A DNA stretch of 6,834 bases from Gammaproteobacteria bacterium. Its GTDB lineage: Bacteria; Pseudomonadota; Gammaproteobacteria; SZUA-140. Positions 1 to 6,157 of this stretch are shown in pieces; within the stretch, counting starts at the first letter, position 1, and each line of letters opens with the position of its first letter. The notes below the pieces were generated by a model that was not told the DNA's origin, made no database searches, and worked only from the letters and a program-made list of their open reading frames with translations. Made by a program: the position numbers and the translations under genes. The stretch lies in NCBI GenBank assembly GCA_003230195.1, contig QIHH01000033.1, forward strand, positions 1 through 6,834, given 5' to 3'.

Positions 1-67
1 CTAATTGGGCATGTCAGAGCTTAACAACCTGTCCAGATTTCGGGTGCCACTTCAGTTCAAAAAAAGT

Positions 68-811
68 CTATAAATTGGACAGTAGCTGCTGCAAAACTTT
101 TCTCACACTGTCCATGCCAGTCTTGAGGTTTTCTTCAATCTCTGCCATTGAGATAATGGCACCATTCCCTTTACCCGCCGCCCAATTGGCAGATACTGCA
201 CAACAGGCGTAATTTAGATCAAGCTCACGCGCCAGCAAAGCCTCTGGCATACCTGTCATCCCTACCATGGTACAACCGTCACGCCCCATCCTTGCAATCT
301 CAGCGGCAGTCTCAAGACGTGGCCCCTGAGTTGCACCGTAAGTACCCGTTTCACAGGCACTCAAACCTACCACATTACATTGATCAATCAGCATCGCGCG
401 TAACTCATCACAGTAGGGGTAACTAAAATCAATATGCGTGACTTCACTTAAATCATCTTCAAAATAGGTGCCAGCACGCCCCCAAGTGTAATCGATAATT
501 TGATCCGGAATCGCCAGCGCACCTGGCGGTAACGCATCATGAATACCGCCGACCGCAGCCACCGCAATCACACGTTTAATGCCGGCATGATGCAATGCCC
601 AGATATTTGCACGATAATTGATGCGATGTGGTGGAATCGTATGGCCATCACCGTGACGCGCCAGAAACAGGACCTCTTTGCCATTCAGCACACCGCGCGT
701 TAATGGGCCTGATGGTTCACCAAACGGCGTGTCGATCATCTCACGTTTAGTAATTTCCAGTCCATCTAATGAAGTTAACCCCGTACCACCAATAATTGCT
801 AAATCAGCCAT
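68..811 (-). CDS. S-methyl-5'-thioinosine phosphorylase (MTIP; MTAP/PNP family)
   Basis: A cytoplasmic purine nucleoside phosphorylase of 247 aa, full length for the family. It should convert 5'-methylthioinosine and phosphate to hypoxanthine and 5-methylthioribose-1-phosphate. Visible motifs are the phosphate-binding IIGGTG near residues 6-11, RHG at 52-54, HRINYRAN at 62-69, GPRLET at 163-168 and VGMTGMPEA at 183-191. At the base-binding site, where human MTAP has Asp220 and Asp222, this protein has Asn209 and Ala211 (SANWAAG). Asn here is typical of 6-oxopurine-specific members such as the Pseudomonas aeruginosa MTIP, so adenine specificity is unlikely. The ATG lies 7 bases after the hpt stop with only a weak ribosome site (GATGAG inside the hpt 3' end), suggesting translational coupling. 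It is the last visible gene of the operon. I see no hairpin terminator in the 67 bases after its stop. Family assignment is very secure; MTI rather than general inosine specificity is inferred. Confidence 0.93.
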   Translation of the reverse strand: MADLAIIGGTGLTSLDGLEITKREMIDTPFGEPSGPLTRGVLNGKEVLFLARHGDGHTIPPHRINYRANIWALHHAGIKRVIAVAAVGGIHDALPPGALAIPDQIIDYTWGRAGTYFEDDLSEVTHIDFSYPYCDELRAMLIDQCNVVGLSACETGTYGATQGPRLETAAEIARMGRDGCTMVGMTGMPEALLARELDLNYACCAVSANWAAGKGNGAIISMAEIEENLKTGMDSVRKVLQQLLSNL

Positions 812-818
812 CGTCTAT

Positions 819-1376
819 TCACTCATCATCGCTACAAACTGCATAAATTCCTGGTGCATTGCGCAAATACCCCTTGTAATCCATTCCATAACCAAACAGG
901 TAACGGTCTACCACATCAAGCCCCACAAAGTCAGCGGGCGCCGCCACTTTGCGCTCATGCAGCTTATTAATCAACACCGCACTTAACACCGTTTCAGCAC
1001 CATGATCGTTGCAGTACTCGATGATCGCCTTAAGCGTCACCCCCTCATCATGGATGTCATCCACCAGCAATACCGTACGTCCCTTCAACTCATGATGCGG
1101 TAACACTTTCCAGTCAAGCTCTCCGCCACGTGTCTTGCTGCCGTAGCGTGAGGCGTGCAGATAATCAATCTGCAGTGGAAAACTCAGGCGAGACAATAGC
1201 AACCCCGTCGGAATCAGGCCACCTTGCATCACACAGATCACTAACGGTTCACTATCACCAATTTTCTGGGTAATTGCGCTTGCCATCCGCTCAAATGCGG
1301 CATTGATCTCATCCACCGAATGCAAACATTCAGCACGCGCCAATACACCCTGCGCCATCTCAAAACTCACTGGCAT
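819..1376 (-). CDS. hpt: hypoxanthine-guanine phosphoribosyltransferase
   Basis: A type I phosphoribosyltransferase of 185 aa that transfers PRPP ribose-phosphate to hypoxanthine or guanine, giving IMP or GMP in the cytoplasm. The PRPP signature is VLLVDDIHDEGVTL at residues 102-115, with the acidic pair Asp106-Asp107 and Asp110-Glu111-Gly112. The pyrophosphate loop is MQGG at 50-53, the flexible loop is around RYGSKTRGG at 77-85, and the purine hood is VVDRYLFGYGMDYKGY at 155-170. The ATG is preceded by AAGAGA at a 7-base distance. That ribosome site lies next to the stop codon of the upstream peroxidase gene, and the gap between the two genes is only 11 bases. The MTIP gene follows after 7 bases, so the product hypoxanthine of one enzyme is the substrate of the other. 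The xanthine-specific and adenine-specific PRT families do not share this hood sequence. Confidence 0.92.
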   Translation of the reverse strand: MPVSFEMAQGVLARAECLHSVDEINAAFERMASAITQKIGDSEPLVICVMQGGLIPTGLLLSRLSFPLQIDYLHASRYGSKTRGGELDWKVLPHHELKGRTVLLVDDIHDEGVTLKAIIEYCNDHGAETVLSAVLINKLHERKVAAPADFVGLDVVDRYLFGYGMDYKGYLRNAPGIYAVCSDDE

Positions 1377-1387
1377 AATATATTCTC

Positions 1388-2419
1388 TTAATAAGAAGCG
1401 GGTAGTTTAGGAAATGTTTGCGTTGGAAAACGTCCACTCACGGTATGCAAAAATGCTGCGATATCTGCTTGCTGTGAACGGCTTAACACTTTACCCAGCT
1501 GAGTCGTGCCCATCACACGAATCGCCTCTTCTAGCATTTTAACCTGACCGTTATGAAAATATGGGGCGGTCAACGCGACGTTACGTAATACAGGTACACG
1601 CCACATGCGGCGGTCCGTTTCCTCTTTTGTCACATCGTAACGCCCGGTATCATCCGCCAGCTGATAACGAGCTTCATCTTTAGTACCAGGATAATTTGGA
1701 AATAGCTCATAAAACCCTTCGCCCATCTGAATAGCCAAACCGGGCACTGGGCCGGACAGGTTCACCCAGAAGTGACAGGAGGCACAACCCACTTCAATAA
1801 ACTCATTGTAACCGCGCTTCGCCTGCGCAGAGATCGCACCCTCATCACCACCGAGGTAACGATCAAAATCACTATCTGGCGTGCGTAGGGTTCGGATATA
1901 TGATGCCAGTGCCTGCGCAATTGTCTCATAACTCAACGCAACACCAGCACCAAAGGTATCCGCAAAGATCTGCTTATAATTACCCGTCTGCCAAAGACGC
2001 TCAACCAGCGCATTTTTATCTTTCATACCCATCTCAGTCGGGCTAATCAGATGCTCTTTGATCGCCTCTTCAAGGCTCGCCGCACGCCCATCCCAGAAAT
2101 AAACGGTCTGGTACGCCACGTTATAGAGTGTTGGCGCTGAACGCTTGCCGACGATTCCCAAAGCACCACGTGAGACAGCTTTGCCATCATCACCCGCCGA
2201 CATCACATTGTGGCAACCATTGCAGGAAACACGATACGTGGCAGAAAGGCGACTATCAAAATAAAGTTGCTTGCCCAGCGCAATCTTGGCCGATGTCTGT
2301 GGGTTATCACTCGGAATCGGCGGGCTTGCTGGCAGTGGCTGAAAGGGTTCAAAACTCGCAAATGCAGCGCTAGACAACAGCATCAATGCGGACAGGGTAA
2401 CAGTTAACAATCGACTCAT
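1388..2419 (-). CDS. di-heme cytochrome c peroxidase (CcpA/MauG superfamily), periplasmic
   Basis: A secreted c-type di-heme protein of 343 aa, most likely reducing hydrogen peroxide to water with electrons from a periplasmic cytochrome or copper protein. Residues 1-21 form a signal peptide (MSRLL, hydrophobic stretch, AFA then SF). The first heme site is CNGCH at 66-70 and the second is CASCH at 212-216. Trp109 in YFWDGRA corresponds to the inter-heme tryptophan of bacterial peroxidases; SPTEM at 126-130 carries the expected Glu. TAPYFHNG at 284-291 and Met303 in VMGTTQLG fit the Met-ligated high-potential heme, which favours peroxidase over MauG, where Tyr is used. A GTG at 2455, overlapping the nagZ stop, opens the frame 12 codons earlier. 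I prefer ATG 2419 because it puts the signal peptide at the N terminus and has AAGAAGG 10 bases upstream. It sits between nagZ and hpt, an unexpected guest in a salvage operon. Confidence 0.9.
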   Translation of the reverse strand: MSRLLTVTLSALMLLSSAAFASFEPFQPLPASPPIPSDNPQTSAKIALGKQLYFDSRLSATYRVSCNGCHNVMSAGDDGKAVSRGALGIVGKRSAPTLYNVAYQTVYFWDGRAASLEEAIKEHLISPTEMGMKDKNALVERLWQTGNYKQIFADTFGAGVALSYETIAQALASYIRTLRTPDSDFDRYLGGDEGAISAQAKRGYNEFIEVGCASCHFWVNLSGPVPGLAIQMGEGFYELFPNYPGTKDEARYQLADDTGRYDVTKEETDRRMWRVPVLRNVALTAPYFHNGQVKMLEEAIRVMGTTQLGKVLSRSQQADIAAFLHTVSGRFPTQTFPKLPASY

Positions 2420-2451
2420 ATTCACTCGACCTTCTTTAAGTAGCATTAAAT

Positions 2452-3495
2452 TCACAATAGTCCCAGCGTATGCGGCTCATCATAGGCAATCACCTTTTTC
2501 ACCGCGTGCTGCCATTCAGCGTCCGCACTGAGTGACTCATAAGTCACACTTCCTTTGCCATGCAAACGAGAGAGGCGCAGCTGAGACGCAGGATTATGCC
2601 AGTTTTTAAGCCTTTCTAACACGCTCACCACCGCATCGAGCTCTTTGCAGACCAGTACCATGTCGCAGCCAGCGTTGATCGCCGCTTCAGCGCGATCCGC
2701 AACATCACCCACCACACTCGCCCCCTCCATTTCCAGATCGTCACTAAAGATCACCCCTTGGAATTTTAGTCTATTACGCAGCACTTCTTGCAACCAGAAT
2801 GGTGAAAACCCGGCCAAATTGGGATCAACCTGTTCATAGATCACATGTGCCACCATCACCGCCTCCATGCCAAAGTGGGCCATGCGATCAAATGGCATCA
2901 GGTCTTCCATCTGCAGATCTTCGTAACGGCGCTTATCAACCGGCACCGCAAGATGTGAATCTTCCACCACCCCGCCATGACCGGGAAAATGTTTACCTGT
3001 TGTGGGCATCCCAGCACGATGCATGCCGATCATATATTGATGTGCCAGATCAGCCACTACCTCAGGATTTTTATGGAAGGCGCGCTCACCAATCACTTCA
3101 CAGAGGCCTCGCCCAAGGTCGAGCACCGGTGCAAAACTAAAATCGATGCCGATGGCACGCATCTCAATCGCCATCAACCAACCACTCAGCTCTGCCAGCT
3201 CACGCGCCGCTTTCGGTTCTTTATCAAAGAGCTTCCCTAGATATGCCACTGCAGGCAGTTCCGTAAAACCGGCACGAAAACGCTGCACGCGGCCACCCTC
3301 GTGATCAACGGTGACCAGCAACTTAGGTGTGCGCACTGCATGGATCTCTGCGATCAATGCCATCACCTGTGCTGGCGATTCATAGTTACGACTAAAGAGG
3401 ATCACACCGCCGATCAACGGGTGCAATAATAGCTCACGTTCTTGTGCGCTCAGTTTCAGCGTTGCTATCCCCATCATCACAGGTCCTAGTGCCAT
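2452..3495 (-). CDS. nagZ: beta-N-acetylhexosaminidase NagZ (glycoside hydrolase family 3)
   Basis: A cytoplasmic peptidoglycan-recycling enzyme of 347 aa that removes N-acetylglucosamine from GlcNAc-1,6-anhydroMurNAc (muropeptides). Family motifs are GPVM at the N terminus, HPLIGGVILFSRNY at 25-38, DHEGGRVQRFR at 64-74, KHFPGHG at 168-174, the catalytic Asp179-Ser-His181 dyad, and the nucleophile Asp252 in IFSDDLEMEGA. There is no signal peptide, as expected for NagZ. The ATG is supported by GAGAGG 6 bases upstream and by GPVM alignment with other NagZ starts. It is the first clear gene of the minus-strand operon; the peroxidase start follows its stop by 32 bases. The E. coli enzyme usually has DQEGG where this has DHEGG, a minor change. 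In Enterobacteriaceae and Pseudomonas the products of NagZ induce AmpC beta-lactamase; no ampC or ampR is visible here. Confidence 0.95.
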   Translation of the reverse strand: MALGPVMMGIATLKLSAQERELLLHPLIGGVILFSRNYESPAQVMALIAEIHAVRTPKLLVTVDHEGGRVQRFRAGFTELPAVAYLGKLFDKEPKAARELAELSGWLMAIEMRAIGIDFSFAPVLDLGRGLCEVIGERAFHKNPEVVADLAHQYMIGMHRAGMPTTGKHFPGHGGVVEDSHLAVPVDKRRYEDLQMEDLMPFDRMAHFGMEAVMVAHVIYEQVDPNLAGFSPFWLQEVLRNRLKFQGVIFSDDLEMEGASVVGDVADRAEAAINAGCDMVLVCKELDAVVSVLERLKNWHNPASQLRLSRLHGKGSVTYESLSADAEWQHAVKKVIAYDEPHTLGLL

Positions 3496-3505
3496 TCGTT
3501 ACCTC

Positions 3506-3577
3506 TCATATAAAATCGAAAATTCGCCACATCGGTGTTGCAAATTGCAGCAATAGTCCCGCTACGGTGTTGCCCAC
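3506..3577 (-). CDS. possible 23-residue leader peptide upstream of nagZ
   Basis: A short frame starts with GTG at 3577-3575 and stops with TGA at 3508-3506. It begins MGNTVAGLLLQFATP and ends in an aromatic-rich tail (WRIFDFI), so it is hydrophobic. AAGGTGA, an almost ideal Shine-Dalgarno match, lies 6 bases before this GTG; another in-frame GTG is at 3586. The stop codon overlaps the nagZ ribosome site (GAGAGG), and nagZ starts 10 bases later, so the geometry suits translational coupling. It lies within the transcript expected from the promoter at 3628-3656. I do not recognise the peptide. Frames of this length occur by chance; support rests on ribosome site, position and coupling only. Confidence 0.35.
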   Translation of the reverse strand: MGNTVAGLLLQFATPMWRIFDFI

Positions 3578-3603
3578 AATTTTCACCTTGATATAACGAA
3601 TTT

Positions 3604-3616
3604 CAGATTCAATCTG
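3604..3616. promoter_or_regulatory. 13-base palindrome, possible operator for the nagZ promoter
   Basis: CAGATT-C-AATCTG is a perfect 6-base inverted repeat around one central base. It falls about 5 to 17 bases downstream of the predicted nagZ transcription start, a position where a repressor would block early elongation. No regulator gene is in the window, and the arms match no operator I recognise. Confidence 0.35.
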
Positions 3617-3627
3617 CTAACTCCAGA

Positions 3628-3656
3628 ATTATATCAGTGCTATATTTACATAAAAA
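3628..3656 (-). promoter_or_regulatory. extended -10 promoter for the nagZ operon
   Basis: On the minus strand TGATATAAT is a perfect extended -10 element, with TATAAT at 3633-3628 and TGA at 3636-3634. Seventeen bases upstream is TTTTTA (3656-3651), which matches the -35 consensus TTGACA at 3 of 6 positions. Weak -35 boxes are common where an extended -10 is present. Transcription would start near 3621, giving a leader of about 125 bases before nagZ. Confidence 0.6.
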
Positions 3657-3683
3657 CTTAGGGTATCACCAGCCGCATGAGGC

Positions 3684-3706
3684 TTTAAATTTAGAGAATA
3701 TTTAAA
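3684..3706. promoter_or_regulatory. AT-rich dyad between the divergent promoters
   Basis: TTTAAAT (3684-3690) and ATTTAAA (3700-3706) form a perfect 7-base inverted repeat with a 9-base spacer. The dyad sits roughly midway between the two predicted transcription starts, where a dimeric regulator could act on both directions. AT-rich dyads also arise by chance in sequence of this composition, so the function is only a suggestion. Confidence 0.3.
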
Positions 3707-3741
3707 CCACAGCACTCAGTCTGTACCATTTTAACCGCTTT

Positions 3742-3770
3742 TTCGGGTAGGATAGAATTTGTGCTATTAT
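3742..3770 (+). promoter_or_regulatory. possible extended -10 promoter for the AAA ATPase gene
   Basis: TGCTATTAT at 3762-3770 fits an extended -10 element, with TATTAT differing from TATAAT at one base. The region 17 bases upstream (TTCGGG, 3742-3747) is a poor -35 box, with 2 of 6 matches. A start near 3777 would leave a leader of about 155 bases before the ATPase ATG, containing the mini-ORF chain. Activation by a protein bound upstream would explain the weak -35. Confidence 0.4.
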
Positions 3771-3801
3771 TTAGAATATTTTAGCCCTACATCCTTGGAA
3801 A

Positions 3802-3935
3802 GTGGGCGTATGGCAAGACTTTGAGCGTTTATTGTTTTCGAATCTGAATTACGCTATATGCACAACATGAACAAAGACTTTTATAATGACAACTTTTGAT
3901 CCCTGATGCGGCAATTCTCCGGTACTGAATCATGA
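3802..3935 (+). other. chain of overlapping mini-ORFs leading into the AAA ATPase start
   Basis: Four short frames follow one another. One of 22 codons runs from GTG 3802 to TGA 3870. Its stop overlaps, as ATGA, the start of MNKDFYNDNF (3867-3899). MTTFDP (3886-3906) begins inside that frame. It ends in TGATG, overlapping the start of MRQFSGTES (3906-3935). The last stop overlaps the ATPase start codon, again as ATGA. No good Shine-Dalgarno sequence precedes the ATPase ATG, so re-initiation from the last mini-ORF is a reasonable idea. The alternative is decayed coding sequence or chance, since stop-start overlaps are common in AT-rich DNA. Confidence 0.3.
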
Positions 3936-6055
3936 CATTGTTAAATGCTAACGAACAACCTTCTGATAATGCCGATACTGATAAAATATCTGGCAACAAT
4001 CCATTGTTGAAACTCTGGAATTTACGTATTCTGGTTCGTCTCAATGTGTTCAACCGGTTTTATGATCGTTACGGTGGTTTGCATGACCCGGAAACCATGC
4101 ATATTTTGGGCTTACCAGAACTTCAGCAGGATGAAGGGGTTGATAAAAAAATAGTGTTTTCTACGCTTCGCGATACATTAAAAACCTTGGAAAGCCAAAC
4201 ACTGACTTTTCCCAACGATGTTTTTTCCACCAATATTGCAATTCTTCAACAGTCGTTAAATCTAACCCCGTGTGAGATCAATATATTACGATTTGTGATC
4301 GTCTCAAGTTCGTCTACCGGTTTTAATCTGGTGGTTGAGACACTTGGCGAAATGAGTAATGAACAAATAAGGCATACTTTGTCAGTTATCCTCAATCTTC
4401 CTCGTAGCGAAATTGACAATGCGATACGTAGCAATGGCGCACTGAGATCCTCAGGGCTGCTGCGCATCGACACCAGCGGCCAATATATGCGTTTATTACA
4501 CAGTTGCTTTGATGTCCCGCATAGCATCAAGCATGCTTTGACGCAGGAACAAAATAATCCAGCGGCAATATTGCAATGTTTTTTTAAAATTGCAGATCCG
4601 TCACCGCTGTTAATTGGGGATTTTTCCCATCTAAAAACAGATGTTGATCTGTTGACATGTTATTTGCGTTCAGCTGAAAAAAATAATGCCCCAGGGGTCA
4701 ATGTGTTGATATACGGCGAACCCGGCACCGGTAAAACTGAACTGGTGAAAACCCTTAGCAAGCATTGTGGGTTTGAGTTATACGAAATCACCATGCAGGA
4801 TATGGAAGGTAACCCGATTGATGGAAAAGACCGTTTTGCTGCCTATCAATTGACCCAGAAAATGCTCGCCAATAAAGAAAAAGCAGCCATTTTGTTTGAT
4901 GAAATCGAAGACGCTTTTCCTGATGTGAATTTCAGCCCATTTGGTCATGTGACACGCCCTGATTTTAAAAAAGCCTGGGTACATCAGCTACTGGAAGAAA
5001 ACCTTATACCGGCCTTCTGGTTATGCAATAGTGTCATACAACTGGATGACTCAGTGCTGCGCCGTTTTGACTTTGTTCTAAACTTACGCTCTCCCACACG
5101 CAATATTCGTCGGCGTATTCTTGATAAATATCTTGGGCCTCTTGGTCTGAGTGACGCCTGGATGGCGAAAATGGCTGAACATGAACATCTGGTGCCAGCA
5201 CATGCTGAAAGCGCAGCCAAAATTGCACTGCACCTCGATGCTGAAAACACCAGCGCACTGGAAAAAAACCTGGAAAGAATTATTGGTAACAAACTACAGG
5301 TGATGGGATTATCACGTAAGCCTCGCACGGTGATTAACCGTGAAACCCACTATAGCCTTGAGTATTTGAATCCAGACCAGGACCTGGAAGCGTTAACCAG
5401 TGGCTTACAACAAAATCATCAGGCACGTATTTGTTTGTATGGTGCACCCGGCACAGGAAAAACCGCTTTTGCGCATTATGTTGCGGAACAACTGGACAAA
5501 CCACTGCTTAAAAAACAGGCTTCAGACATTCTCAGCAAATGGGTCGGTGAAGCAGAAAAGAATATCGCTGCCATGTTTGATGAAGCTGAGGCTGACGATA
5601 TGGTGCTGCTGGTTGATGAAGTCGACAGTTTCCTGCTGGATCGTGGCACCTCTCAACACTCATGGGAGATCACCCAGGTTAATGAGCTACTGGTTCAAAT
5701 GGAAAGCTTCAATGGTGTGTTTATTGCTTCCACGAATTTATTGAATCTTGTAGACGCTGCTGCGTTGCGCCGTTTTGATCTGAAGATAAAATTTGATTAT
5801 ATGAAACCCAAACAGGCATGGGCATTATTTTTGCAAGTGATGGAAGAACATGACTGTCACCTGAAAAAGAGTGAAACGAAACAGTACAAAACAGATTTAG
5901 CACGACTGGATAACCTCACGCCTGGGGATTTTGCGACGGTTGTGCGTCAGTCGCGCAGCCTGAATAAAGCTATTCACCCACGTTATCTACTAAATGCGCT
6001 GGAAAAAGAGTGCAAGGCTAAGCCGGGGGCTGGAAAATCTATCGGGTTCATGTAA
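3932..6055 (+). CDS. tandem AAA-type ATPase (two AAA modules), function unknown
   Basis: A cytoplasmic protein of 707 aa without signal peptide or membrane segment. Residues 1 to about 215 are predicted helical; 110-182 has the look of winged-helix or alpha-helical repeats but matches no named domain I know. The first AAA module has Walker A GEPGTGKT (262-269), Walker B ILFDEIED (320-327), sensor Asn366 and an LRRFD arginine-finger motif (376-380). Where an aromatic pore loop would be expected it has ITMQDMEGNPIDGKDRF instead. The second module is canonical: Walker A GAPGTGKT (504-511), pore loop KWVGEAEKNI (536-545), Walker B LLVDEVDS (559-566), sensor 1 STN (600-602), and LRRFD (612-616). 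It therefore resembles Cdc48/SpoVK-like (COG0464) remodelling ATPases, but the substrate cannot be read. The start is fixed by an in-frame TGA two codons upstream (3926-3928); the next Met is residue 56. No ribosome site is evident. Base composition is lower in G+C than both flanking genes, and it forms a single-gene unit, convergent with the permease. Confidence 0.9.
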   Translation: MTLLNANEQPSDNADTDKISGNNPLLKLWNLRILVRLNVFNRFYDRYGGLHDPETMHILGLPELQQDEGVDKKIVFSTLRDTLKTLESQTLTFPNDVFSTNIAILQQSLNLTPCEINILRFVIVSSSSTGFNLVVETLGEMSNEQIRHTLSVILNLPRSEIDNAIRSNGALRSSGLLRIDTSGQYMRLLHSCFDVPHSIKHALTQEQNNPAAILQCFFKIADPSPLLIGDFSHLKTDVDLLTCYLRSAEKNNAPGVNVLIYGEPGTGKTELVKTLSKHCGFELYEITMQDMEGNPIDGKDRFAAYQLTQKMLANKEKAAILFDEIEDAFPDVNFSPFGHVTRPDFKKAWVHQLLEENLIPAFWLCNSVIQLDDSVLRRFDFVLNLRSPTRNIRRRILDKYLGPLGLSDAWMAKMAEHEHLVPAHAESAAKIALHLDAENTSALEKNLERIIGNKLQVMGLSRKPRTVINRETHYSLEYLNPDQDLEALTSGLQQNHQARICLYGAPGTGKTAFAHYVAEQLDKPLLKKQASDILSKWVGEAEKNIAAMFDEAEADDMVLLVDEVDSFLLDRGTSQHSWEITQVNELLVQMESFNGVFIASTNLLNLVDAAALRRFDLKIKFDYMKPKQAWALFLQVMEEHDCHLKKSETKQYKTDLARLDNLTPGDFATVVRQSRSLNKAIHPRYLLNALEKECKAKPGAGKSIGFM

Positions 6056-6157
6056 GAGGGAAACACTGATAGCAACCGCATATACACACAAGCACCTTTT
6101 TAGTGAATGATTGTTGCGAGACAGGCGGCGTCCATATACGGAATAACAAAGCAGTAT

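Larger units (their letters stand above)
3496..3931. other. divergent intergenic region between nagZ and the AAA ATPase gene
   Basis: This AT-rich 436-base stretch separates the minus-strand operon from the plus-strand ATPase gene. It holds two outward-facing promoter candidates, two dyad sequences, a possible leader peptide on the nagZ side and a run of mini-ORFs on the ATPase side, each listed separately. A 74-codon minus-strand frame at 3829-4053 overlaps the ATPase 5' end and looks like a chance ORF. I see no tRNA, known riboswitch or rho-independent terminator in it. Confidence 0.7.

Noticed and set aside
59..65. Seven-T run just after the MTIP stop (minus strand) as an intrinsic terminator
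   Set aside because: No G+C-rich stem precedes it, so it does not form a rho-independent terminator.
14..67. Seventeen sense codons in frame after the MTIP stop TAG (ending GQVVKL, then TGA), protein-like in appearance
   Set aside because: MTIP proteins end at about this stop, the extension has no start codon or ribosome site, and a 17-codon open run is not unusual.
678..986. Plus-strand frame of 102 codons, and similar frames opposite the peroxidase, nagZ and permease genes
   Set aside because: All lie antisense to well-supported genes and show no domain, signal or ribosome-site support.
2452..2455. GTG at 2455 overlapping the nagZ stop (GTGA) as the peroxidase start
   Set aside because: It would put 12 charged or polar residues before a clean signal peptide; ATG 2419 gives a normal one with an AAGAAGG site upstream.
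3829..4053. Minus-strand frame of 74 codons overlapping the ATPase 5' end
   Set aside because: It is largely antisense to a well-supported gene, has Cys- and Arg-rich low-quality sequence, and no recognisable domain.
6056..6157. Bidirectional terminator between the convergent ATPase and permease genes
   Set aside because: Only a 5-base GCAAC/GTTGC pair with a loop of more than 30 bases was found, with no stem next to a T-run on either strand.
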